From positions 40,366,979 to 40,430,978 of the forward strand of contig NC_090704.1 in assembly GCF_040954835.1 (NCBI RefSeq): a stretch of DNA of 64,000 bases, in the 5' to 3' direction. Position numbers and translations under genes: made by a program. A model generated the notes under the pieces. The model was not told where the DNA came from and did not search any database. It saw nothing but the letters and a program-made list of their open reading frames with translations. Each line of letters begins with the position of its first letter. Positions within the stretch are counted from its first letter, which is position 1. Positions 26,575 through 39,609 of the stretch are shown here, in pieces. Origin of the DNA: Lepisosteus oculatus (lineage: Eukaryota; Chordata; Actinopteri; Semionotiformes; Lepisosteidae).

Positions 26575-27495
26575 CAACTCTCTACCACTTCTGCCCGACT
26601 ACGTTAATGGCAGAAACAGTGTATGAAACCACCATAGTGCAGAAATGTATATTGCAGTTTATTGAATCTTAGTGAAAAGATCTGAGAACAGGAAAGCGAA
26701 CAGGAGCACCGTGAAATGCAATTAATTTGTAGATAGGTATAATAAAAAGACAAATTAAAAATTCCTCAGAATTGAAGAATGTTATGCTAAGGAATGATAG
26801 AGTACCTGCCCTTCAACAATAAGGTTGTATACAGGACAACACTTTTATGTGTGGTGATTTCTCATACTGAAAATGGACAATGTACCTTTTCTCTTGAACT
26901 TTTTTTGGTTGTTGAAGATGTCCCAGTCTGCCTTTCTGCTGCTGTAGAAGTGAAAAGTATTCCAAATGGCCTGCGAGAGGAATTTGAATGTGTCAGAATA
27001 TCAGCCAAAAAATCCAAAGGAAGTGAAAAATCCTAATAGTACCAGGGTCAATGTTTTGTAAGTATTTCAATGTTTGAAACAGAAGCATTATTCTGAAAAA
27101 TTAAACAGATTGTGTTTATTATGATTTTGGCGCAGTGTGCATATTTGAAGACTATTGCCAAGGAATGAATGAATGACTTGCACACGGACAAAAGTCGAAT
27201 GTAGTCATCTGAACATCCATCATCCCACTTATCTGTAACCTAAGACTGTGTTCCTGCATATGGACCGACTGGTATTTAATCTGTGTCAATAGTAAAACCT
27301 AATAATTGACTTATGTTAACCCAATGACATACCTGAACAAACCTGATGCCTTTCAAAATCTGAGCAGCTACTTGCTTAAAAATATTATCAAAACTTGCCG
27401 AAGTTTAACTCTCAGTAGTATTATTTTTTTGTATCGTGGGACATCTGTGATGTCTGTTATTTCCTCTTGAAAGCACACACACACAAGGAGAACTG
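26575..27495. other. 3' gene desert, nothing recognised
   Basis: AT-rich non-coding DNA with a short (CA)n at 27475-27485. An 80-codon plus frame at 26794-27036 has no recognised family. Confidence 0.45.
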
Positions 27496-27499
27496 CAAA

Positions 27500-28120
27500 C
27501 TCACTGTTACGGTCAGACAGCTTTGATTCGTTCCCAACTCCAGCCTGGGCACGGCAAAACTTTCAGCTGCAGTTTCCCTCTCTTTTAGGCTGGAATTTCG
27601 CAGCAGGTTATAGAAATTCATCCCTCAATGCAAAAAACAGACTACTCCAGCAATGGTGTCTGGCGGAGCAATGGACTGTTGTTGGGCATATCAGACTCTC
27701 ATTTATTGAATTCACACTGGGCAACCTGGAATTACCAGATTCTTTTCATTCAATTCACTTAAAACAGGCTTCTTTTGATTTTGTCTTCTCCTTAAATCCC
27801 CTTACCTTTCTGTAATAAGAGTATTACATCATTTACTGTGAGTAACAGTTGCACACTTGTACAGCAATGTTTAGCTAACAGCTTTAAAAAAAAAGCTTTT
27901 TTATTGATTAAACATGTGGCAGGCTGCTCACCAAGAGCCTGGGATTTAATGACACCTGTTAGTTTCAGCTGCTCCTGCCATTCCCTTCTGCTTTATTAGA
28001 TTTAATGTTAATTCCATATTTTTAGTATCATCCAAAACCCCAAGCTTTCAGAGCCTTCATGTTTTTTAGGATAACTTTGAAAGAGCAGTGCGGGCTTTTC
28101 CTCAATCAATAAAGTCTTCA
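27500..28120. promoter_or_regulatory. Candidate regulatory block
   Basis: Two balanced stretches separated by an AAAGCTTTTTTATT run. The second has TTTAATGA next to the E-box CACCTG (27953-27958) and a GATTTAATG repeat of the same core. Composition-based. Confidence 0.28.
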
Positions 28121-28679
28121 AACTAAATCTTTAAAGCACATTTTGGTTTATGTTTAAACCAAATATAATGACTGTGTGTTATGAGCTAGACATTCTGTCC
28201 AGTTACCTGGCACTGCGGTTAATTGTTGGCATGTTCACTGACACTACAATGGCGAGCAAACTGGTTAAGATCTTGAAAAGGGTGGAACTAGCTATCAAAA
28301 TGTTTTGTGAGGGCTTTTCTGGTGCGTAGTGATGGAGGAGAAATAGAGGCTCAGTGTGATGTGTCAATAACTCAAAACTACTTTTAACTGAGCAAGCACC
28401 AGACAATAATGACACTCATTATGATTCTGCCCATTAATAATGTCTAAGTGTCACTGTAAATGTGCACGTTGTGAGATTTTTACTACCTATTTCTGTGCAA
28501 TCCTTTTTTGACCTGGATTATAATTTAAATAAATAGTTTATTTTTTAAGACTGGAAGCTGTATGTCAAATGATTGCAATCGCTTACGCTTTTGAAGATTT
28601 TAGCTTTTGTGGTGAGTTCTTTTTTTTGTTTTATTAACCGTTGTTCAACTTTAAGACTTTTGTTTTCCTGTAGTGGAAC

Positions 28680-28880
28680 GTCCATTAGACCAAGCCAATG
28701 TAAGACGTAGCACCTTTATTGTAGTTGGGCTTAATCCCCTCCAACTTGGCTGAGTCTCAGTGCAGCTGTCATTGTATGCTAGCTGTCAACACTGGGCGCT
28801 GCTCATGAGCAGACCTCAGAGCTCATCTAAGAGCAGCTGGCAGAGTGCCTTGACAGATTTCATGGGACAAAATGCTGCCG
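28680..28880. promoter_or_regulatory. Candidate regulatory element
   Basis: Short balanced block with E-box CAGCTG (28763-28768) adjoining SOX-type CATTGT (28770-28775), with another AGCTGTC repeated 20 bases on. Weak call. Confidence 0.27.
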
Positions 28881-28884
28881 AAAG

Positions 28885-31800
28885 ACTCCTCTAACTTCTG
28901 TACAAATGTCATACAAAAATGCACGTTTTTTTCCCAAAAAATATTTCCAGGGTTGGACCAAAATGACCTACCCCGTGTGCATTCTTGGTATTATTTTCCT
29001 CTTTTCCATAGGTAGAGAAATCTTCACAAAAACTGTGGCATGTTGAGCACTTGTGTAGAAAGCTTATTGTTCACAGGCTTCTTCAAAGTTTTCTTGCCAG
29101 ACCGCTTTTTGAAAAGTGTTCATGTTAAAATGCTAGATAACATCTGTTTACACGCAGTTGCGTAGCTCAGGGGGCTAGACAAATTGTGCAGAACTTGAAA
29201 ACTTGTTGATGTGCAAAGATTCTCTAAAACTGTACATGGGTACAGAGAAACAATTGTTCACAAATACTCTTTTCATTGAGAGAAAGCCACAAGCAATTGG
29301 CATATTTTTGTAGCGATTATATATACAGACTGATATACATGAGAGGGGAAAAATTGATCTGGATGATGTCAACTTTCCCTAAAATTAAAAAAAAATCAAA
29401 AAGAACTGGCAAGATTTCCTCCGTCACTGTATTCGCAGCACAAAGTTCTGATGCTCCCATCATAGCTGGAAACCACCCAGCTGCGTGTGGAAGCACTAAG
29501 AGTGACAAGCTGCATTGAAACTTTCAAAATCCGTTTCCAATTTTAAATACATTTGCTGCAAACTTCTTTTTTTAATCAAGCGCTTTGTAAATGTGGCCTA
29601 CAGTGTCATTAATGTGGCCAAATGGAGTTTTACATCACATCTATGCCTTCCAAGACTACACCACTGCTTTCTTACTGTAAATCGCTGAACCATTTTGACC
29701 AATATTTTTGAAAGCAATAAAGCTTACCTACAGTATATGTAGTTTGTGCTGTTTTTAGGATCCTACATCTTTCCTTAATAACTTATTCTGTGGCAGTTGA
29801 TAGTCATATAAATTATCGAAAAACATAGAATATGAATATATGAAGAGTATATCTGTGACATTAAAACATTTCAGTGTTTTTTTATAAGGAGACTTCAGTA
29901 TTTCAAAAACATGGAAGTAATTTGCTTTTAGCATTCCTTTTATGAATATAGAGATTGAGAAAACTTACTAATAACTCAATCAACAGAACTTGTTTTTGAT
30001 TTACCCTTCAAAATGAAGTGGTGTTTTTAGAATATCTGATACACACTGCTTTATTTTGCAAAATTAGACATCAGAATAAGGAAAGAAAAAAGCAGTGTGG
30101 AAAAAGCGAAAAGCAATAAGGTCCCTATTGTAAATCCTAAATACATTTTAAATGAGTCCCTTTAGTAAATCCTACATAACAGCATAGCTCTTAAAGACGA
30201 GACCTCGGTCACATTCCTCTTCACTAGTTAGATCATCTTCCTGCATAGTGTGTCTTCTTTGAATCATGGGCTGCTGTGTGTTAACAGAAGGAGTGATATT
30301 TCAGGGTTATTAGACAGTTTTTCAAAGAGAAAAAAAATGTAAGGCTTGTCTGGGGGAAATATACTCAACAAAATAAATGGTCATGGTGTCCTCTCCCGAT
30401 TGTGCTGTAAACTGTTTTCATTGTCCACATCTCCTGGCATTGTAGCTGTTGGTGATGTGGAGGGGGGTGGTAAAAAGAGGAAATGAGTTTCTAGAATCCC
30501 CCACTGACCATGAGATTCTGGCCATATTTCACTGGGCCATTCCCCAAAGGAAGGGCAATAGAGATGAACCATGTCATCTCACACATGTTCAGTATAGAGA
30601 GCACTTGCAGTTGGAGAGGTAGAGGGTGTAAAATAAAACTCTAAACAAAACAACAGAGACTTCACACGCTGAAGCATGGGCATCTGGGAGCCATGTTTCC
30701 TAACATTTAGAAGAACAACACCATATGATACCAGACCTGAACATAAATTAGCAAAAAGAAAGGTTATTTAGTCACTGAACTCACACTGCGAGGAATGGCT
30801 CTTGGTCGAAAGTCTCATCAGGGAATGTACAAATGAGACTGGGAAGAAATTGAAGCGAAACCTTTTCTGTGTGTTCCCTTGCCATATACAAGGAGAGGTA
30901 AAAGTACAGCAACCCAAACTATTGCAAAACACACACACACAGGCAATGGGTACTTCTTTTTAAAATACAAAATGCAGATTTGATTATTTTCTTTGCGTTT
31001 CGATTTTGTTCAGGAACACGTACACAAAAAGTCCTGAAATATAAATATGTTCTACGTAATACATTTAGAAATAAACAAAATAATTAAAAACAGGGACCAG
31101 GAGCATTTAAATGGAGCAAAAGGCTGAGTCTGAAAAGCACTTAAGTTGGCAGACAGGCCAGTGAAACTTGGCTGCGCTCTCAGGAAGCCAATCTTGAATT
31201 CAAAGGTGAATAAAAATCTGAGGAACTGTTGTCTCAGATTGGCTCAGACTGCATAATGGAAGAGGATGATCAAGGAGCAAATTTTACCCTTCTGTCATTG
31301 CTTAATGTGACCTCTGGACTGCACATTACATTCTTCTTGGCCATTGAGTGAAGTATGGACAATGAGACTTTGGTAATGGGGAGTGAAAAATAATGCAGAA
31401 GAAACTGCTTGTTGTTATCAGAGAAAAACAAAAAGATTTACAATAGGACAAAAAACAAAAAAAACAAAAACAAAAAGAACAGAAATTGAACACGATCTCC
31501 TTTGTTTTCCCTTAAACTTCCAATGGAACCTAAAAGATCAGAGTGGTATTGCTTTTGTTTTTCAGCCCAGGTGAGGTTGAGTGCTGCCCAGGGAGATTTT
31601 GAAGCAGCACAAAGAAGAGTCCCACATTCAGTAGTGATACTGCTTGTTTGTGTGGGAAGGGGACACTTCCCTGTCACTCTTGCCACACCAAAACCACTGG
31701 GTAGACAAGAGCCTTGTTTTGGGAAGTGTAGATTGAACACAGGTTCTCACGACAAAGCAAACTCTGCCATTCCATTTAATTTCCTTTAATTTGATTTCCT

Positions 31801-33635
31801 AGCTGATCAGAGATCTATATCTGCATTTTTGAAAGTGCTAAAAAATGCTTTTCACAGCCTCTACACCCACTGTAACTTCAGCTGCCAATATAGTGCCTAC
31901 ATATAGAAATAAGTGGAGAAAAATTATGAAAAGAGACAGCTTTGAATTCAGCGTACAGTATTCCTTGGTGAGCTACTGTGTATGTGTAGTTTGATTTCCT
32001 GTGTCAACTTCCAGGTTAAAGGTTGTTCTATGATTATTGTTGTTTGCAGTAATTTTAAATTTTTATTAATTGTTAGCTTGAAGATCTGGAAATGGCTGCT
32101 TTGAAGGGCTTTTCAGTGCGTGACAAGGGGCAGCATGTGGAGACCCCCTGTGAGAGACAGATGAGAACCATGTCAGAGCAGAGCTGTGAGAATATGTAGG
32201 AAAGTGTTGACTGTTCTTCACCAGCACAGCAACAGAGTGTACCCAGATGCACTAACAGTATCTGTCTAGCTGAATGCAAGAAATGAACTTGCATCTGATT
32301 GAGATGTCTTTGTGTAAATTCACAAAAACTGCTCCAAGTAACCTCTCAAGCAAAAAAGAGACTGAAATAAACAAAGCAGTATTACAAAAAATTATACAAA
32401 CTCCACATGACAGACATGTTGGCAATCCATTTCTTGTGCCTTCTTGAGAGTAATTATAAAAAATGATCAATGAATGGAAAAAAAAAACATGAGATCAGCA
32501 TTTGTTACATTGAAATGCTCTAAAAACTGTATGCTTCAAGTCTGCTTTAACTGAGAATAAACATATAATATAAAGTACTCAGATATATCTGTAATAGAAG
32601 AGCTCACATACTACAATTGTGACAGGACTGGCTAATCTTTCATTTGATGCTTATGTGGAGGATTTGACATTGAAGTGCTGGTTACTTTGCTTTGATTTGC
32701 ATTAAATAACCAATCCAGGATACAATTCTGTCAAAATAGCTCTGTTTTCATGTTTTATGTAAGTTATTTATTTAGAGTAAGAAAACCATCTTTGTCCTGC
32801 TTGTCTCAAGTTTGTTTTGCTTTGTATTCAGACTGTTTTCACTGGCTTTGATATTTCATACCTTCTGAGTTATTACCAGAAGCACAGTAGGATATGATGT
32901 TTGTTGGAAATATGAGTTTTTATAAAACAGTAAAGGGCTATTTTCACAATGTGTCCTTAATGGCAGCATTTTAGTTAGAGACCTACAGAACCCAGTCAGC
33001 TAACTTTCTTGGTTACACTGGGATTGTTTCTTTGGTGGTGGAGGTTTTTCCTGAGTGCTATGTAAATAATCTTTCAGTGGCAAGTCTTGTGAGCTGAGCT
33101 TGGTCCTCCTGTAGAAGACATCTCCGTCTTCACTCTCCCAGTGAAGTGTGTTCCTCTTGTCCGAGCCATATGAGGGTTTCCTTTTTGTTCACAACCAAAA
33201 ATTTCTAAAAAATAAATTTAAAACAGAGGTGTGAACAGAGTGATGAACTTCAACCCATTGTAACAGAGTTTGTTTGCAGTGAGGCACGTGTGCACACAGC
33301 ATGAGTGAAGCAGTAAACTGAATGTTGCAGATTTGCCCTCTTTTATGAAAAAACACGCTTCTCTGCCATCGACTAATAGATGTGTTGATTTGCTGTTTGT
33401 TTATGCCTTCCTCGTCTCTCTGGCTGTTATCACAAAATTTCTGAGCTAGGCAACAACCATTAACCTACTGCTACTGTACTTTGTAAGGGGGGTATCTACT
33501 GTACTGTACATTATTTGCTGAGATTTTGGGAAGCTTTAGGAAGTGTTTATTAATTATTTCATTTACCTTCCTTGTGGAGAAAACGTATGTTAGCACCATA
33601 TTTGAGAGCTAGCATTGTTAAGAATACAAAAAGGT
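28885..33635. other. 3' gene desert, low-complexity runs only
   Basis: AT-rich non-coding DNA with a (CA)n at 30930-30942 and an A/C-rich run at 31447-31480. Frames around 31438-31789 on both strands overlap each other and match nothing known. 32990-33180 is less AT-rich and may hold an element. Confidence 0.5.
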
Positions 33636-33639
33636 CGCT

Positions 33640-33880
33640 AACAAAGCAAAGCCATTTGGCCCATCTTGCTTGGTTGAATGCTAGAAGCTTGTTGATCCAT
33701 AGATCTTAACCAGCAGCCTCTTGTCTTCAGCAGCACAGCTGGGTAGTTTGTTCCAGACACTCACAACCAGCCAGTGTACAGAAATACCTTGTGTTTTCAA
33801 TGCTAAATGCACACCCTTTTAATTTTAAACACTTGCTTGATCCCTTCAAAATCTTCACTTTTCAGGACTAATAGTATTAC
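33640..33880 (+). mobile_element. Probable ancient interspersed repeat
   Basis: The order GCCATTTGGCCCATCTTGC, CTTGTTGATCCATAGATCTT, GTTTGTTCCAGACACTCACA and GTACAGAAATACCTTGTG matches my memory of a widespread fish interspersed repeat (the variant reading GGCCATTCGGCCCATC). I cannot name its family. Substituted and non-coding. Confidence 0.45.
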
Positions 33881-34807
33881 AGTAAGTTCCTCTAACTTCT
33901 CCATGTGAGACGTTCACAGAAAGATTAAAGTTAGGCTTTCACTACTGCGTTATCTTGTCCTCAAGTACCACAAGATTCTTTTTTCACATAAAACTGGTGA
34001 TTTTTTGAAAGTATATATTTTCATAAAATATCCTTCTTTGATAGCGATTTAGACTGTTTCATTCATAAGCAACTTAAAATTATATTACAGCAGTGCATAT
34101 TTAGACACAAAGCTTTTAAATATATCAAAAACAGTTACAATTGTCTGAGAATTTTATCTAAGATACTAATAATCAGACTTCACTTTTTGTTTAGTTCTAT
34201 CACAGTGGCCACTGGGAAAGTCAGAGGCTGCTTTTTAAGTACAATTAAGCAGTCTTACCCTACATTTAAGCGGCAAACTTTAAATAAACTCTCACAGGAT
34301 ACTGTACCTACCATTTCCCTCTGATTATAAATTACAGGAGCTTGCTTTACACTTTGTATATTTATTTAAAGAATTATATTTTTTTTCCAGATGAACAAGC
34401 GTGCAGATAGTATGCATTTAAATATAATCACACTTAAGTACATAATCTGAAAAATGTATATTGTAACTGGATATATTTAGCTAAACTGTACTGTGTAGTA
34501 ACTGGGGTTACACAAGTTGGACTTTAGAGAGCCATCATCTTAGTTTGTTTTTTCTGAGAGTGTGTGCAGCCTGATATTTTTGCCCATTAGATTCTCAGGA
34601 TCCTGAGGTGTTCAAGTTTCCTGGGAGCCCACTGTGGCAGATGTTTAACTAAGAGCATATTGTGATAAAAATTTCTTTCAATCAGGTATGGCAAACCAAA
34701 TGTGGGAAACCTATTTCATAGTTCTCGTTTAACTTATGATTGTTCACTTTTGGCTTTTAGGATCATTACAATCATTATCCTCATTTATTATTATAAATAA
34801 GAAGTTT

Positions 34808-34840
34808 AATTATTATTATTATTGTCGTTGTTGTTATTAT
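34808..34840 (+). repeat. TTA/TTG trinucleotide microsatellite
   Basis: (ATT)n passing into (GTT)n and back; probably polymorphic. Confidence 0.85.
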
Positions 34841-34895
34841 TTGCTTTCCAGATGTCCTTATCCAGATGATTTTCAACATGCCTATGCATAAAATG
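34840..34895 (-). mobile_element. SINE 3'-tail fragment
   Basis: Reverse-complemented it reads TTGAAAATCATCTGGATAAG followed by GACATCTGG, a decayed version of the common fish tail TTACAAGTCG...GGATAA...GCGTCTGC. The adjacent trinucleotide repeat would be its terminal microsatellite. Confidence 0.5.
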
Positions 34896-34899
34896 CCCC

Positions 34900-35135
34900 A
34901 CAGCAACATCAGCAATTAATTTTCATGTGATAATAACAGCAAATAGCTTCTTAATCAGCATACTTACAAAATGTTTAATAAGACAGGAGCTACCATTGGA
35001 CAGTGGTACCCAATGTCACATGTGCTCGAATGAATGAGAATTCTTTAAACCAAATCTTAATTCACTATGAAGTAATTAGTAACTAAATGGATACTAAGGC
35101 TTATATTTTACCTCAGAAGGTACATTTCTCTTTCC
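34900..35135. other. Spacer, nothing recognised
   Basis: Short AT-rich sequence between the SINE tail and the next candidate element. Confidence 0.5.
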
Positions 35136-35139
35136 ACTT

Positions 35140-35680
35140 ACGCCCCCACCATCACCACCCGCACCACGCCTACCCCTTTATTTCTCAACCCCATCCTCAA
35201 TGATACCACCTTCCTGTATCACTGCAGGTCACAGTAGACGTTCCGGAGTTAAATTAAAGTCACAGACACACTTAATGAGATTATGGTAATATAATTTAGC
35301 TGATCTGACCTGGGAATACTGCAAGATTTTGTTGATATCCTGAGGCATAGACTCCCTGTGAGTGCCTGTGACAGACCCCAGCACATGTGCCTCCTACTTA
35401 TTCAGCTTGTTATGAGTCGAGCGTGTGATTTGCAGGCTTACATTTCAGGCAAATGTAAAATTTCACAATTTCAGACTTACAAACCGGATTCCGGGGCAGT
35501 TTTGACTGCACCTGCTTATACCTAGCATTTTCTAAATTGCACAATAACAGCTAAGTCACACCTGAGAAACCCTGACACTTAAAAACAGGGGCATCTTTGC
35601 TCTTGAGCACAAACACAGACATTCCCAAAGGTTTCCTAATTAACATGCAGATGCATTGCTAGTCATGTTTCTACTGTTCT
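35140..35680. promoter_or_regulatory. Candidate regulatory element
   Basis: Balanced stretch with a half site AGGTCA (35226-35231), TTAATGAG (35272-35279) and many short ATTA cores, lying about 8 kb downstream of the sox9 stop codon. Composition-based. Confidence 0.32.
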
Positions 35681-36423
35681 TTATCGTACAAACTATCTTT
35701 TTATGATATCCACTAGTGTGCATCCCCTATGGTCCAGCTCATAATTGCAAGACCATTATTGTTGTAATTTCAAGCTTGTGGGCGTAGTTGCTATGGAGAC
35801 ATCCCACATGGTCAGTCCCTGCTTATGTGAAGTATAAAGTTAGTTGACTGCAATGATTTATACAGTTTTCCCTGAGGTTGTGATCTTCTGTGGAATTTTT
35901 TATGGACTAGGGACAAAAGACAAATGAAAAAAAGAATCTACAGTTTCTTTGTGCAGTCCTGGAACAAAATAGACAGACACCAAGTAATATTAAAACAAAA
36001 ATGAGCAATGCTGGGGCAGTAGCAGTAGCTCAAAGTGAAAGCAGCTTTAAGAGCCTTATGATAGGAAGAATTAGATTAGTTTAGCAATGGTAGGTCAGGG
36101 GAGAAAAAAATAGTTTTGATCAGACAGAATTCAAGACTGGCGCAACGATTCACTTGCTTCCCATGAATTTACTTCCAACTACAGTTTCTGAATGCAGATT
36201 TCATACCACATAATAGGTTCGCCACATGATACAGAGTAGGTCATTTGCTACTTTGTATTTTTGACTACTGCAGATATTTAATTGTTTCTTGTTCACACAA
36301 AATTAGGGGAATGAGGCTGATGGTTTGGTTTTCTCATATTTCTTTTACCCAGCCATGAGCTTGCATGGTTTAGTCACCCACAGTTCCAGTATACCATATG
36401 AGTGTTTTATATCTGATCTTCCT

Positions 36424-36468
36424 TTTGTTTTGCCTGTTTTTTGTTTTGTTTTGCTTTGTTTTTGCGTT
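36424..36468 (+). repeat. T/G-rich low-complexity run
   Basis: Alternating TTTTG units. No coding meaning despite an overlapping open frame. Confidence 0.75.
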
Positions 36469-36479
36469 TTATGGTCGTC

Positions 36480-36680
36480 CAGTTTCCAAGGGTGAGTTGC
36501 CAGATTTTCTTTCTTTTGCATTTAAAAAGACCACCCATTGGGATCGGCGGGGGCAGATTCCCGACCAACGTCTGCACAGAATAATAATAGAGCTCTCCTG
36601 GGAAAACTGCCCACAGAATGGGCCACAGAATAAAATCGCATTTCCGATCCTCTTCAGCGATGTTTAGCAGCTATTGGTTT
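36480..36680. promoter_or_regulatory. Candidate regulatory element
   Basis: GC-richer block with an inverted CCAAT (36537-36541) and nearby CpGs directly after a T-rich run. Weak call. Confidence 0.27.
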
Positions 36681-36684
36681 AAAC

Positions 36685-37805
36685 AAAAAGTAGACTACTT
36701 TGCCACGATCTTTCCAGAAACAGATGCACGTGTGCCAGTCCTGTTAGGGGTGTTCAGTTACTGGGTACCCCTTCACATAACTGATTTTAAAAACCAACAA
36801 GTAATGAATCACAGCGCTGACCACAGATACAGTATGAGTCACATGAGTGAGGGTTATGTGAGTCTTTAAGAGGATGCTTCACTTGTGATGTCATTTCCTT
36901 TCGGGCTTTAGATAATTACAGTGAAAACACACTTAATAAGTGAAGTGCCTCAGTGATAAAAAAATGTTAATAAACAGTAATAGTATCAGTAGAAGAATAA
37001 CAAGGGAAAGAGAAAGAGGAATTTTATTTGGCACTTAACACAAACACCCATTATATTTTGTAACATGCACACACTGTGTAGCTTCACTTTACTTTCAATA
37101 AATCTTTGCGTTTACTATCTGAACATATTCCTTTATCTTTATTTATATACAGTACCCCCCTACCCTGCAGAACAATAGAAATTCTGACTGCTTTTGACTC
37201 TTGTTCTTAATTTATAACCAAAATAATCTAGCCTTTTTCTCTCAAGCTTCTGAAGGGATGTTCGTAGACCAATGATGTGGGAGTTTTAAAACATAATTTT
37301 AAAACTGAGGCCAAAGACTTGGCATTTTTCTTTTTTTATAATACTGTACGTGATGAAAGACTGGCAGTGAATTATTTTACATTTGTGAAAATGTGCTCCC
37401 ACATGCAGAAGTACCTACTGTATATAGTCTGTGGTCACAATAAATATTTAAAATACTTTCACAGCTAAGACTCTTATTAAAATTAAATACACTTCTATTT
37501 TTGTAAAAAGGTGTTGGTTTACTGATAGGCCTCCTTTCGGTGATTTAGTCAATATACTGTAGTAGATTTGCAGAATTATGAAGACTCTTGGGATTGTCTG
37601 CTCATCTGAAGACATGATGATTTGTACCTTGGCATTTGTACTGTCTCATTGCTGAAACTGACTGCACAAATCCTGAAGTTTTAATATTCTCTGTAAAACA
37701 TAGTTGACCTGTAATTTTCCCTCTTAGATAGAACCTCTCAACGTGGCTTATAGAAACATGCTTGATTCCTAAAGGAAGAGAGATTCAGATTCGTTTTTTA
37801 TTTGC
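36685..37805. other. 3' gene desert, nothing recognised
   Basis: AT-rich non-coding DNA; four TACTGTA/TACAGTA words lie between 37150 and 37570. Confidence 0.5.
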
Positions 37806-37809
37806 GTCT

Positions 37810-38110
37810 TTTTTTTTACGTTACCAACATCTGCAGCTCGTTGGCCTCCGCTGCCCCACGGTCCCCCAAGATTGAGCCCTTGAACACATGCAGGAGATGA
37901 GCTGGATGAGTTCTCTGTGTGCAGTGATTAATAGCCAGCTTAGGAGCCTCTTCCACCACCTCGGTCTACATAGGTTACTGACTGATCTGCGGAAGTGAGA
38001 GTCAGCTGCTGGAATTGGGCTTCAGCCACAGGGGGCCCCTGAGTCCTGCTGTACAGGCCACTGGATCAACTTGCTGTGCTTGAGTTAAACTCCTGCTGAA
38101 ATACTGCAGC
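37810..38110. promoter_or_regulatory. Candidate regulatory element
   Basis: About 300 bp of balanced sequence with GATTAAT (37926-37932) and several CAG/CTG E-box-like cores, between AT-rich flanks. Composition-based. Confidence 0.3.
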
Positions 38111-38114
38111 ACAT

Positions 38115-39295
38115 CTTGTATGGTATTTACGCAGAATCCCTCAATCCCTCAAAAAAAGACTAAATCTGTCTCCTTACAAGTCCATCCATCTACCTGCCTT
38201 ACTGGATGCAGAATATTTCTTTCCCCATCCCCTGTCCGGTCCATTTAGAAATACAGCGATTTGGGGGCTATACTGGTTCTGTCTGAGACCACTTCTGTAG
38301 CACAGCTTCAGACCTAGATTTGGAGATGGGCTTTACCTCACTCCAAAAACTCTGGATCAGATCTTGATAGTACTCATTTTTAATGCCTCACACTGTATAC
38401 AGTACATACTGAAAAAAGGACTGAGTTGGGTAGAAACTGAAATATAGTAATCTTATTTAGATGATTGCATTTACACGGTGAGTTTGTAACATTTCTCACA
38501 CTGAACACTTGCTTTTGGACTCAAGACCTAATTGGATAGGAGGTCCATCTCTGCGATTCAAATAACAGTTTGAAGAGAGGACATTTCAGTCATCAGAGCA
38601 GACCTTTGACCTTGAAACAGAATCTGCCCACAGTGGAACAGGAAATCAGTATCACAGCTGCCACCATCAGACTTTGTGTATGTTTTCTGTTACTTAATCC
38701 TTGTTAAAAATGAACAAAGCACAAGTACTGAAGTAAATTTAAAATGTAGTTTCATTGTTTCAGTTCTTCACTTTGCCAATAATACAGTACCATAAATTGT
38801 GGCTCTCCAAAGTACACTGCTAAATTGCAGTAATATTGCAGAAGCAATAGAGCACTATTTATGCTTGGAGTTTCACAAGAATTGCACTCGGACAGAGGTA
38901 GCCTGTGCTGGTTATGAAGACTAACAGCATTTTTCAGAGATTAAGATTGAATGATTTGTGTTTTCAGATGTAAAACAATATTCTTAATTGAAATACATTG
39001 ACACGCATAAGAGGGCCAATAGTATAATGAAGTAATTTAAAGACCTTTTGACTTCAAAACATGAGCATCCTTCAGCTTTAAAGGGCAAGAGTTGGCTTCT
39101 TTCAATAAGTGAACAGATGTCTTCATGAACTGATCAAAACCTTGAGTTTGTTGAATACCTGTATAAATCTTAAGCATGACAATCAAAATCTTATTGGATG
39201 GTTGTTCTTCCCTTCAATATGCTTTTCAGAAAGGTGTGCCATAATCATTTGTACACACACTGTGGCAGTGCTCCAGCAAAAAATATTTTCAAGTT
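38115..39295. other. 3' gene desert, nothing recognised
   Basis: Non-coding sequence with no recognisable element. Confidence 0.5.
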
Positions 39296-39299
39296 TAAG

Positions 39300-39605
39300 A
39301 GGCCGGTTATTTAGTCTCAAGATTTTGATTTAGATCTATGATCCAGGAGTGGCAAGTTCAAGCCTGGGTCAAGTCGCTAGCTGAATATGACCGGGATTCC
39401 CCAAGTGCCAACCATTGTTTGGCTCATTGCCATCATTGGTAGGGTGAAAAATGGTTGGACAGAGCTTGTTCAACTCTTGGCCAAAATCAGAGGCACTTGC
39501 TACAGTATGTTACAGTGCTGTCGCCTGTCCTCCAATCATTGCAGAACCTTTGGTGCTTGCTTGTTGTATTAAAGACACTTGCTTGCTTGTGATGCATTAA
39601 AAGAT
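39300..39605 (+). mobile_element. Possible tRNA-derived SINE
   Basis: An A-box-like TAGTCTCAAG (39312) and a B-box-like GTTCAAGCC (39356) lie 44 bp apart. A block of distinct composition follows, ending in a CTTGCTTG repeat and an A-rich end. Plausible SINE structure; family not recognised. Confidence 0.4.
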
Positions 39606-39609
39606 TATT

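Noticed and set aside
27205..27265. CATCCATCATCCCACTTATC resembling an L2 tail
   Set aside because: Only about 20 bases resemble the tail and the expected GGGATAGG-type block does not follow.
29155..29200. tRNA-like start GCGTAGCTCAGGGGGCTAGA
   Set aside because: It resembles a D-arm/A-box, but there is no B-box or pairing acceptor stem within 90 bp.
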